Assembly (NCBI RefSeq): GCF_012641395.1
Contig: NZ_JABAIH010000014.1
Coordinates: forward strand, 1-64,000
Origin: Rhizobium sp. P32RR-XVIII
GTDB taxonomy: Bacteria; Pseudomonadota; Alphaproteobacteria; Rhizobiales; Rhizobiaceae
Reading direction: 5' to 3'
Length of the DNA: 64,000 nucleotides
Positions within the stretch are counted from its first letter, which is position 1. Every line of letters starts with the position of its first letter. The translations under genes and the position numbers were made by a program. Positions 36,082 through 44,001 of this stretch are shown piece after piece. The notes below the pieces were generated by a model that was not told where the DNA came from, ran no database searches, and saw nothing but the letters and a program-made list of their open reading frames with translations.

Positions 36082-38358
36082 TCACCTGGTAGCCTGACGG
36101 AACGATGTGAACCCGTACTGCTTCGGCTGAGGGTTCTCCTGCCGCAGCGTCCGCAACATATCCTCATACTCGCGTTCGACTTCCGGCGTTACGGACGGCC
36201 GGACTTCTTGAAGCGCCTTTGAGAAGTGCTCGTTGGTTACCTGCGACACATCCATTGATTCACGCAAGGCGATCAGCCCCGCGCGGCGCGTAAGGTCTTC
36301 AAGGTCTGCACCGGTGAACCGCTCAGTTTTCTCCGCAAGATCATCGAGCTGAACGTCGTCGGCAAGCGGCATTTTCTTGGTATGGATGCCCAGAATCTTC
36401 CGCCGCGCTTTTGCGTCAGGAACAGGAACATAGACCAATTCGTCGAAGCGGCCAGGGCGCAAGAGTGCCGGATCGAGAAGGTTCGGACGGTTCGTCGCCG
36501 CCATAACCACGACACCCTGCATATCCTCCAAACCGTCCATCTCGGCGAGCAGCGTATTGACGACGCGTTCGGTCACCGCTGGCTCACCAAGGCCACCGCC
36601 CCTGACCGGAGCCAGAGAGTCGATCTCGTCGATGAAAATGACCGTGGGAGCGACCTGTCTTGCTCGCTCGAACAATCTTGATACCTGTTGCTCAGACTCG
36701 CCATACCACTTCGAGAGGAGATCGGACGATTTAGTCGCCACAAAGTTAGCCTCCGCCTCGCGCGCGACCGCCTTGGCGAGAAGCGTTTTGCCTGTACCTG
36801 GAGGCCCGAAAAGCAGGAAGCCCTTGGCAGGCCGGATACCCAGCCGCTTGAACGATTGAGGAGAACGCAAGGGTAGCTCTACGCCCTCCTTGAGCTTGAC
36901 TTGGGCCTCGTCGAGACCGCCAACGTCTTCCCAGCGAACATTGGGGGCCTGGATCATAATTTCACGCAGTGCCGAGGGCTGTATTCTCTTCATCGCGGAA
37001 AGAAAATCGTCCTGTCCGACCGCCAGGTTTTCAAGAACTTCGGACGGGATCCCGTCTCGGAGATTGATGTTCGGCAGAACGCGCCGAAGAGCATCCATGG
37101 CCGCCTCGCGAACAAGCGCACCAAGGTCTGCACCCACGAAGCCGTATGTCGTGCGTGCTATCTCATCGAGATCGGTGCCTTCTGCAAGCGGCATGCCTCT
37201 CGTATGAATGCCCAGCACTTCGCGGCGTCCGTTTTGGTCCGGAACACCAATGACGATTTCCCGGTCAAAGCGACCAGGACGGCGCAGTGCCTCATCGATG
37301 GCATCGCGCCGGTTGGTCGCTCCGATCACAACGATGTTCTGGCGGGGCTCCAGGCCATCCATCAGCGTCAGCAGTTGGGCAACGATCCGTCGCTCGACCT
37401 CACCGGTGACCTGCTCGCGCTTGGGCGCAATGGAGTCGATCTCGTCTATGAAGATAATCGAAGGGGCATTTTGGGACGCTTCCTGGAAAACCTGCCGCAA
37501 CCGTTCCTCGGACTCGCCATATCGGCTGCCCATGATTTCCGGTCCCGCGATGTGATAGAAGTTCGCCTCCGTTTCGTTGGCCACCGCTCTTGCCAGCAAT
37601 GTCTTGCCAGTACCGGGCGGACCGTAAAGTAAAACGCCTTTGGGCGGATCGATGCCCAGACGCTGAAAAAGCTCCGGATGCCGAAGCGGCAGTTCCACCA
37701 TCTCGCGCACCTGAGCCACTGAGGAACCCAGGCCGCCGATGTCATCGTACGTCACATCCGCACGCCTGGCCTCCTTTGGTTCTTCGAACTGAGGACGAAG
37801 CTCTACGACCGTTCCCTCGTTCATCTGAACTATGCCGCGCGGCTGCGTGGACACGACGACAAGCCTGATCTCCTGAAGCCCGTAGGCAGGAAGATCGATG
37901 AGGCCACGAAGGATTTCGTCCGAACCTCGGTCCCTTCCGCCGATCCGCTGTTGCACGGACGTCGACACGACGTCGCCAGCCACCATTGGCCGACGAAGGA
38001 ACGTTCTTTGAAGAGCCTCACCCGATCCCTGCAGCCGCAGGTTTTTCTGTGCGGGCGCGAGCACCACCTTTGTGGCAGGCCGAGCTTCGGCTTTTCGAAC
38101 TTCAATATGATCGCCGCTAGTCGCACCAGCATTCACTCGCTGGAGCCCGTCCAGTCGAACGATGTTCAATCCCTCGTCTTCGGGATATGGCCGCATTGCA
38201 ATGGCGGCCGTGTGCCGCTTTCCGACCAGTTCTACAAGATCCCCTTCTTTGACGCCGATCTTGCTCATCACCGCCGACGTCAGTCTCGCGACGCTGGCCC
38301 CAGCGTCTTGGGGCCGCATGTTTGCGACCTGCATTTGGATGCTCGATTCTTCGGACAC
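36082..38358 (-). CDS. CDC48/VCP-type AAA+ ATPase with two AAA domains
   Basis: 758 residues from a GTG at 38358 (GAGAGG upstream). Residues 1-185 match the CDC48 N-domain (double-psi barrel plus four-stranded part). D1 has Walker A GPPGTGKT at 246-253 and Walker B IIFIDEID near 301-308; D2 has GPPGTGKT at 518-525 and VIFIDEID near 573-580. Each domain has an arginine-finger region (RRPGRFDR, LRPGRFDE). The family unfolds or extracts protein substrates as a hexamer. Two-domain CDC48 is standard in archaea and eukaryotes but patchy in bacteria, so lateral transfer is possible. A D2 tail replaces the eukaryotic C-terminus. Confidence 0.93.
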   Translation of the reverse strand: MSEESSIQMQVANMRPQDAGASVARLTSAVMSKIGVKEGDLVELVGKRHTAAIAMRPYPEDEGLNIVRLDGLQRVNAGATSGDHIEVRKAEARPATKVVLAPAQKNLRLQGSGEALQRTFLRRPMVAGDVVSTSVQQRIGGRDRGSDEILRGLIDLPAYGLQEIRLVVVSTQPRGIVQMNEGTVVELRPQFEEPKEARRADVTYDDIGGLGSSVAQVREMVELPLRHPELFQRLGIDPPKGVLLYGPPGTGKTLLARAVANETEANFYHIAGPEIMGSRYGESEERLRQVFQEASQNAPSIIFIDEIDSIAPKREQVTGEVERRIVAQLLTLMDGLEPRQNIVVIGATNRRDAIDEALRRPGRFDREIVIGVPDQNGRREVLGIHTRGMPLAEGTDLDEIARTTYGFVGADLGALVREAAMDALRRVLPNINLRDGIPSEVLENLAVGQDDFLSAMKRIQPSALREIMIQAPNVRWEDVGGLDEAQVKLKEGVELPLRSPQSFKRLGIRPAKGFLLFGPPGTGKTLLAKAVAREAEANFVATKSSDLLSKWYGESEQQVSRLFERARQVAPTVIFIDEIDSLAPVRGGGLGEPAVTERVVNTLLAEMDGLEDMQGVVVMAATNRPNLLDPALLRPGRFDELVYVPVPDAKARRKILGIHTKKMPLADDVQLDDLAEKTERFTGADLEDLTRRAGLIALRESMDVSQVTNEHFSKALQEVRPSVTPEVEREYEDMLRTLRQENPQPKQYGFTSFRQATR

Positions 38359-38522
38359 GTTTAGCCTCTCTTATTTCGTCGAGATCATTATCACTTAGAA
38401 GATGATTGCTGCCTGGAAAGTGCTCGGGGCGAAGTTTGGCGGAGCATCTTGGATGAGATGCAAAGGGAGGCGGTCCAGCCGGAGGACCAATGGGACTCAA
38501 CTTCTGCTAAGATGGCCCCTGC

Positions 38523-39101
38523 TCAGCTCGCTGCCATCAGCATATCGGGCCGCCTGCTGTATCGCCGCCATGCGCTCGGAGTCATTCCCGTGGCCCGCCG
38601 GAAGATACGCGACAGATGAGCTTGGTCTGCAAGGCCACAATCCAGGGCAATTTCGCTCAACGGAGCGTCGGTATGCGCCATCTTGTGCTTGGCGTGCTCC
38701 ACCCTTCGGCTCAAGATGAAGTTATGTGGTGAGGTGCCGAAACTGACTTTGAATGCCGCTGAAAAATAGCTCGTGCTTAACTTTACCAACTGAGCGAGAT
38801 CGTCGAGCGATATTGAGTTCGACAGGTTTTCTTCGATAAACCGCTTAAGTCTGTTTACTTGCCACGGAGCCAAGCCGCCTACGGCAATCCGCTGCCGTTC
38901 GTTGTCGGCATCCACCAATCCGTATGGGCGCAGGAGATTGGAAGCTTTCTTGATCAGGTCGATCGCGATCGCCTCATCGCGTTCCACGCACGTTATGGCG
39001 TGCATGACCAGGCGGGATACTTCGTTCGATGTGTCCGTATTAATTTGACTGAAGTTCAGCGGAACGTCGTTCGTGAGAACAGCGGTGCTGGTAGGCATCA
39101 T
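38523..39101 (-). CDS. AraC-family transcriptional regulator
   Basis: About 192 residues from the ATG at 39101, which has GGAGAG 4-5 bases upstream; an ATG at 39113 is also in frame. The C-terminal 100 residues are a complete AraC DNA-binding domain: first HTH SLDDLAQLVKLSTSYFSAAF, second HTH PLSEIALDCGLADQAHLSRIF, then RRATGMTPSAWRR. The roughly 90-residue N-terminal part is unfamiliar and too short for an AraC cupin. It belongs to a group of three AraC genes in this island. Confidence 0.85.
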   Translation of the reverse strand: MMPTSTAVLTNDVPLNFSQINTDTSNEVSRLVMHAITCVERDEAIAIDLIKKASNLLRPYGLVDADNERQRIAVGGLAPWQVNRLKRFIEENLSNSISLDDLAQLVKLSTSYFSAAFKVSFGTSPHNFILSRRVEHAKHKMAHTDAPLSEIALDCGLADQAHLSRIFRRATGMTPSAWRRYSRRPDMLMAAS

Positions 39102-39639
39102 CGGTCTCTCCATAACTCGTAAAGTGATGTTTACGGGTTGATATTGAAGCGAATCCCGCCTTGAACAATCGTACGATCATCGTGTTTTGCTAGACATCAG
39201 TTCTAGCGGACCATACCTTCGTATGATTGCTGTCCTTTCGCCTTTCTCTGGGAATCGCTGAAATCCCCACCAAGCGTAGGACGATTTCGGAAGGTTGCTG
39301 CTCTGTGGCATGAGACCGAGCCGCCGAGAACCAAGGCTCAAGCAGACCAAGCTTCGAAGCGATTCCGAACTGCTGATCCGGCAGCGCAGATTCTTTGAGA
39401 TAAAATCTCCTGCGATCGCGATCGCAAGGGGTTAGCGCGGCACTGGGATGAGCATCGGCCTGATCGAATCGCAGCTGCCGGGAGGCCAAGGCAGTGCCCC
39501 ACCTTCGTGCTTAACAGCGACAGCACTTCCAAAAACTCCTCCTTCTGCCCGCGACAGCTTTGCCAGCATGTTCGCCTTACAACCGATGCTCTTATAAGCT
39601 ATCAGCGTTACGCCGCGAAAACTTGAACATATCGATTGC
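39102..39639. other. Intergenic region with no recognised gene
   Basis: 538 bases between the AraC gene and the histidine kinase. One minus-strand frame of 99 codons (39190-39489) has no similarity I recognise and no good ribosome site. A 14-base palindrome GCGATCGCGATCGC lies at 39412-39425. The region reads like decayed or purely regulatory sequence. Confidence 0.35.
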
Positions 39640-40887
39640 ATGTTGAAACCCGACAGCAGGGGACTTGGAGCCCATCAAGACATGAACGGTTCGGAGAAAG
39701 AGACGAGCTTCTTTTCGGCCTCGCCACTGAGCTTAGTCAGGCTGGATATCCGTAAAACGCGCGCCCTGATCAGCCACCTCCGTATCATTGAGAGGAGCGA
39801 TCAGACCTCGTGCGATCAACCGACTATCTGCGGAATTACCAACAGTGCCACGATACTAGGAGCCAACCGCTCAGCGAAGGCGCTTCTAACAGTCGCCGGA
39901 GAAGCCCTGCCTGAGCGGATGGCCGGTCTCATTCCCGAGACCCTTCAAAGACAATTTGCCGACGGTCTGATTTCCTTGGTGAAAGGGGCAAACCATTTTT
40001 CGTTCGAAGGCATTCTGAAGGCAGCGAACGGCAACGATATTCCGGCTGTTCTCAACGCATGGCTCGATGGGGATGAACGGCCGGCGTCGGAAGTGTGTGT
40101 GAGCATCACTCAGGTCAACCAGTCCAACGACCAAGCGAAAACCGCTCTTCTTGGCGAACTGGCCCATGCAGCCAGAATTTCACTATTGGGCGAGCTGACT
40201 GCTTCGATCTCGCATGAGGTCAATCAGCCTCTAAGTTCGATCGTCACAAGCGCTGAAGCAGGTTTGCGTTGGCTTAGCCACGATCAACCCAATCTTGAGG
40301 AAGTGAAATCTCTGCTCGAGCGTATTGCAAGCAGCGGTAAGCGTGCCGGCGACATAATTGCCGCATTGCGGGGCATGGCACGCAACACCAAACCCGCAAG
40401 AACTGCCGTATCCTTGCCAATCCTGATCGACGAATGCGCGTTGATCCTTCGCGCTGACCTTGCAAGCCGGCAAGTGGGATTGCGGGTCGAGCTATCTCCA
40501 AATCTCCCCGAGGTCCTCGCTGATCGAACTCAGATTCTTCAGGTAATCGTTAATTTGGCCACGAATACCGCTCAAGCCATGTCCGATGGTCAGGCTTGGA
40601 ACAGAAGCCTTGCTATTCGAGCGCAAGAGCAACGAAGCAATCGAGTTTTGATTGAGGTAGAGGACAGTGGCCCAGGCGTGGATCCCAAGGTCCGCGATAA
40701 GCTCTTTGAAAGCTTCTCCACCACGAAGGCCGCAGGGACTGGCCTGGGCCTGGCGATTTGCCGGTCAATCGTGGAGGCGCACGACAGCAAGATCGAGCTT
40801 CAGTCGTCCTCGTATCTCGGCGCGCGTTTCAGTTTCAGCCTTGAAACGGCTCAGGCTGCCTCTGCGTCGGCGGTGTACCAGGGATGA
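39640..40887 (+). CDS. Sensor histidine kinase (cytoplasmic, FixL-like catalytic part)
   Basis: 415 residues, no membrane segment. The C-terminal half has the H-box ISLLGELTASISHEVNQPL (phospho-His in SHEVNQPL), N-box VIVNLATNTAQAM, G1 VEDSGPGVDP and G2 AAGTGLGLAICRSIVEAH. The GELxxxxxHExNQPL form is that of HWE/FixL-like kinases paired with FixJ-type regulators. The N-terminal about 160 residues may be a diverged PAS-like sensor. The ATG at 39640 lacks a clear ribosome site; 39682 is an alternative. The likely partner is the regulator at 42447-43142. Confidence 0.87.
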   Translation: MLKPDSRGLGAHQDMNGSEKETSFFSASPLSLVRLDIRKTRALISHLRIIERSDQTSCDQPTICGITNSATILGANRSAKALLTVAGEALPERMAGLIPETLQRQFADGLISLVKGANHFSFEGILKAANGNDIPAVLNAWLDGDERPASEVCVSITQVNQSNDQAKTALLGELAHAARISLLGELTASISHEVNQPLSSIVTSAEAGLRWLSHDQPNLEEVKSLLERIASSGKRAGDIIAALRGMARNTKPARTAVSLPILIDECALILRADLASRQVGLRVELSPNLPEVLADRTQILQVIVNLATNTAQAMSDGQAWNRSLAIRAQEQRSNRVLIEVEDSGPGVDPKVRDKLFESFSTTKAAGTGLGLAICRSIVEAHDSKIELQSSSYLGARFSFSLETAQAASASAVYQG

Positions 40888-40987
40888 CCCCACGCTCGGC
40901 AGCCGCAAACGCAAAGACTTCATCCTCATAGAAATGGAGTCTCTGCTCGCGGTCTCGTGACGATGCACTCCTTGTCGACGGGTTTGC

Positions 40988-41007
40988 GAGCGGCCCGTGA
41001 GCCGCTC
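40988..41007. terminator. Small bidirectional hairpin
   Basis: GAGCGGC (40988-40994) and GCCGCTC (41001-41007) form a 7-base stem with a 6-base loop between the convergent kinase and XapX genes. No U-tract on either side, so termination strength is doubtful. Confidence 0.4.
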
Positions 41008-41033
41008 TGCAGCGATGACGATATCTTGGAGCG

Positions 41034-41303
41034 CTACACGTTGGTATCGACTGGCGTTTTAGATGGCTTCTGGGCTGCCGGCAGGTGCCCAAACATGTGC
41101 GGCTTGATTTGATTCAGCCACGAGACCACCGCAGGCTCCTTGTTCCAGAGCGTCTTTGCGAATGGCAAAATCTGCTCGCCAACCAGAATCCCAAGCAGAC
41201 CGACGAGCGCCACGACCGGTGGTGCTGGCGAGCGAACATTCAACAGGCTGTAAACGATGCCAACGATCAGACCGGCGCCCAACGATAAGAGATAGACCTT
41301 CAC
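41034..41303 (-). CDS. XapX domain protein (small membrane protein)
   Basis: 89 residues from a GTG at 41303, which has GAGGG about 8 bases upstream; the TTG at 41321 is less likely. The first 50 residues, YLLSLGAGLIVGIVYSLLNV then PPVVALVGLLGILVGEQ, are the XapX domain: two short hydrophobic segments with an RSPAPP turn. The remaining 40 residues are hydrophilic. The function of XapX proteins is not established. It is next to an isochorismatase-fold hydrolase, but a terminator lies between them. Confidence 0.85.
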   Translation of the reverse strand: MKVYLLSLGAGLIVGIVYSLLNVRSPAPPVVALVGLLGILVGEQILPFAKTLWNKEPAVVSWLNQIKPHMFGHLPAAQKPSKTPVDTNV

Positions 41304-41323
41304 GAGAAAAACCCTCTTCAAGC

Positions 41324-41358
41324 AAAATGCCGCTCCGTCGAACGAGCGAGGAGCGGCA
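41324..41358 (-). terminator. Rho-independent terminator of the isochorismatase-fold gene
   Basis: On the minus strand TGCCGCTCC/GGAGCGGCA (41328-41336 with 41350-41358) form a 9-base stem with a 13-base loop, followed directly by TTTTGCTT. It starts 17 bases after the stop of the gene at 41375. The classic stem plus T-run makes this one of the clearer terminators here. Confidence 0.75.
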
Positions 41359-41374
41359 GACTTTTCCGATAACC

Positions 41375-42034
41375 TCAGTGGCCTTCAGAGACGTTGAACA
41401 TCGTCTTGGCATAGATGATGCCAAGGCCGTAGGCACCGCCGAACTTCCTGGCAATGCCGGTCGTCATGTCGTAGGTTTCGGTGCGAGCCCAGTCGCGCTG
41501 CAGTTCGAGCATGTACTGGAGCGAAGTCATCGGCTGAGCGCCGGCCTGAACCATACGATCCATGGCCCGGTCATGGGCCTCATCGGAAACATCACCGCAG
41601 GCATCCGCCAGAACATAGACCTCAAAGCCCTGCTCGATGGCCGAGAGGGCCGGTCCAACGATGCAGACGCCGGTCCAGAGTCCGCTCAGAACGATGCGCT
41701 TCTTGCCGATGCGGTTGACTTCGTCAATGACGGCCGCATCTTCCCAGGTGTTCATCGAGGTGCGATCGAAAAGCTTCTGGCCCGGAAATGCGTCGGTGAT
41801 TTCCGAGAATATCGGACCGGAGAAGCTCTTTTCAGCAACCGTCGTAAGGATCGTCGAAACGCCAAACCCTTTGGCTGCGTGAGCCACGAGGGCCGCATTG
41901 TTCCGCAGATTGACAGCGTCGATGCTCTTGGTCGCGAAAGACATCTGCGACTGGAAGTCGATCATGATCAGAGTATGGTCTTTCGGCGTCAGGAGCTTGG
42001 AACCCGGCGTCGGCGTTGCTTTGTTACTCATCAT
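41375..42034 (-). CDS. Isochorismatase-family cysteine hydrolase
   Basis: 219 residues from the first of two adjacent ATGs (GAGAAGGA upstream). The expected catalytic triad is visible: Asp in LIMIDFQSQM, Lys in TVAEKSFSGP and Cys in LWTGVCIVGPAL. YcaC-type members of this fold have unknown or amide substrates. It is a paralogue of the gene at 43318-43944; both have an M-N-x-W-E-D segment and LELQRDW near the end. It is divergent from the alpha/beta hydrolase remnant and regulator gene. Confidence 0.88.
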   Translation of the reverse strand: MMSNKATPTPGSKLLTPKDHTLIMIDFQSQMSFATKSIDAVNLRNNAALVAHAAKGFGVSTILTTVAEKSFSGPIFSEITDAFPGQKLFDRTSMNTWEDAAVIDEVNRIGKKRIVLSGLWTGVCIVGPALSAIEQGFEVYVLADACGDVSDEAHDRAMDRMVQAGAQPMTSLQYMLELQRDWARTETYDMTTGIARKFGGAYGLGIIYAKTMFNVSEGH

Positions 42035-42342
42035 GAATTCCTTCTCGTTATGCAGAATTGCATGAGCGAATTTGCGACAAATCGATACTCGCTGCTTGTC
42101 GCATACAAAGGTCGTTTGGATTTTTCTATTTTGAACGTGAGCAGCGATGGCAAAAAGATTGAGGCGGGTGGCACCGTCAATCGCCTCACCGAAAGGAATC
42201 TCAGGCAAGCGCCTTCATTTTTTGGAACAAAAGTGCCGTGAATTGACGAATGCTCCCACTTTAAATTCGCGCCTATGGCGCTTCCCGCGCGCTGGTGGTA
42301 AGCCCTCGTAATAGCTTCGAAAACGGCTTCGGAGGGTTTGCC

Positions 42343-42450
42343 ATGCCAATGCTGACCGTACGCGATAACACCCGCCTTTATTACAAGGATTGGGGTAGCG
42401 GACATAGGGACCAGCTGAACAGCGATTTGCTGGCATTCTTGCGCCAATGA
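42343..42450 (+). pseudogene. Alpha/beta hydrolase (chloroperoxidase-type) remnant with large internal deletion
   Basis: A 35-codon frame with a strong GGAGGG ribosome site. Its first 20 residues (MPMLTVRDNTRLYYKDWGSG) match the N-terminus of non-heme chloroperoxidase-like hydrolases, while the last 15 (HRDQLNSDLLAFLRQ) match their C-terminus. The intact relative at 47222-48064 has IYYKDWG near its start and HADVINPDLLAFIKG at its end. About 240 residues including the catalytic triad are missing, in frame. The stop overlaps the response-regulator start (ATGA), so the short frame may still be translated and couple to it. Confidence 0.8.
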
Positions 42451-43142
42451 GCGTTTCGCGCAACGATCAGGCGATTGTCTACATCGTCGAAGATGATGAG
42501 GAGCTACGGCTGTCGCTGGGCAGCTTGTTTCGGTCTGTCGGATTGAGAACGCAGCTCTTTGGAAGCGCACGTGAGTTTCTTGATGCGAAGCGAGTGGATG
42601 GAACCAGCTGCTTGGTCGTCGATGTCAGGCTCCCTGGGCTTAGCGGACTGGACTTTCACGAGCAGCTCATGCGAGGCGGATCATTCATCCCTGCGATCTT
42701 CATCACTGGATACGGTGATATCCCGATGACGGTTCGTGCAATGAAGGCTGGCGCGGTCGATTTTCTCGCCAAGCCATTTCGCGACCAAGACATGTTGGAC
42801 GCGGTCGCTTCGGCATTGGAAATCGACCGCAGGCGAAGATGCAAAGAAGGCGAATTGGCAGCCCTCAAAGCTCGGTTCGCGGAAATGAGCCAGCGTGAAA
42901 GGGAAGTCATGGCCCTCGTAACGAAAGGCCTGATGAACAAGCAGGTTGCTGGAAAGCTCTCTCTAAGCGAAGTCACGGTTAAGATCCATCGCGGCTCCGC
43001 GATGCGGAAGATGGAGGCGCGGACTTTGGCAGATCTGATCAAAATGGCGGAGCTGCTTAACCTGCCAGGCGACTACGGGCCTTTTAAAGCCGAAAGCGTG
43101 CGGCGATCGCCTCGTTTAGCTTCTGAAGGGGGCCGTTCGTAA
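42447..43142 (+). CDS. FixJ-family response regulator
   Basis: 231 residues. The receiver domain has acidic residues in YIVEDDEELR, the phospho-Asp in LVVDVRLPGLSG, and the Lys in FLAKPFRDQD. The C-terminal LuxR-type HTH is MSQREREVMALVTKGLMNKQVAGKLSLSEVTVKIHRG (in part KQVAGKLSLSEVTVKIHRG). The ATG lies inside the stop of the hydrolase remnant (ATGA) and has no separate ribosome site, so translation probably depends on that remnant. It is the likely partner of the kinase at 39640. Confidence 0.9.
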   Translation: MSVSRNDQAIVYIVEDDEELRLSLGSLFRSVGLRTQLFGSAREFLDAKRVDGTSCLVVDVRLPGLSGLDFHEQLMRGGSFIPAIFITGYGDIPMTVRAMKAGAVDFLAKPFRDQDMLDAVASALEIDRRRRCKEGELAALKARFAEMSQREREVMALVTKGLMNKQVAGKLSLSEVTVKIHRGSAMRKMEARTLADLIKMAELLNLPGDYGPFKAESVRRSPRLASEGGRS

Positions 43143-43317
43143 CAAACGGCTTCGCGGCCGCGCATTGCTGGTCACGACCCGCCCAGTCCGTCTATCCGCG
43201 CACGGCTGCGATAACTTTTGAACTGTTTTGGAAAAAAACAGCGATTCTATCCAAGCCAAGCGGGAACATGAAAGTTAAGTGTTCGCTTCAACGCCACTGG
43301 AACTCTGGAGCGAACAC

Positions 43318-43944
43318 ATGACCGATCTCCCGCTGTTAGAACCCGGTCAACCTGTCCTTCTTATGGTCGACCAACAGGCTGGACTGGCATTTGGTGTCGG
43401 ATCTGCGGATCGTCAGCTTCTGCTGAGCAATGCCGTTGCATTGGCTAAAACAGCCAAGGTTTTCAATATTCCAACGATCGTTTCGACGTCGGCTTCGAAG
43501 GTCTATAGCGGACCGCTCCTGCCTCCGATAAAAAACGTCATACCCGATGTCCCAGTTATCGAGCGGCGCAACATGAATGCGTGGGAAGATGACGCCGTCC
43601 GTAGCGAGATTGCCAAGACGGGTCGCCGTAAACTGCTTGTCTCAGGCCTTCTGACTGAGGCTTGCGTGACATTCCCGGTTCTATCGGCGTTGTCGGAGGG
43701 TTACGAAGTTTTCGTCGTTGGCGACACCTGCGGCGGCCTGACGCTGGACAGCCATAACCTTGCGCTTCGCAGGTTAGAGGCGGCGGGGGCGACGATGACT
43801 TCATGGATCCAAGTCCTGCTGGAGCTTCAACGCGACTGGACGCGTAAGGAAACCTACGACGGTGCCCGGGCAATCGTGGAAGCGCACGCAGGAGGCTACG
43901 GCATCGGCCTCGCCTACGCGCGGGATATGATCCATCCGGTTTGA
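43318..43944 (+). CDS. Isochorismatase-family cysteine hydrolase (paralogue)
   Basis: 208 residues from the ATG at 43318 (GGAG 8 bases upstream); a longer frame to 43279 lacks support. The triad is Asp in LLMVDQQAGL, Lys in TSASKVYSGP and Cys in LLTEACVTFPVL. The segment NMNAWEDDAV and LLELQRDWTRKETYDG show close kinship to the gene at 41375. It precedes the amidohydrolase gene by 57 bases on the same strand and could share its transcript and pathway. Confidence 0.88.
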   Translation: MTDLPLLEPGQPVLLMVDQQAGLAFGVGSADRQLLLSNAVALAKTAKVFNIPTIVSTSASKVYSGPLLPPIKNVIPDVPVIERRNMNAWEDDAVRSEIAKTGRRKLLVSGLLTEACVTFPVLSALSEGYEVFVVGDTCGGLTLDSHNLALRRLEAAGATMTSWIQVLLELQRDWTRKETYDGARAIVEAHAGGYGIGLAYARDMIHPV

Positions 43945-44001
43945 GCCGCCTACCCGCATCAACTTCTCGACTGCAATTCTCTTGAAACCCGGGAGCTATC
44001 C

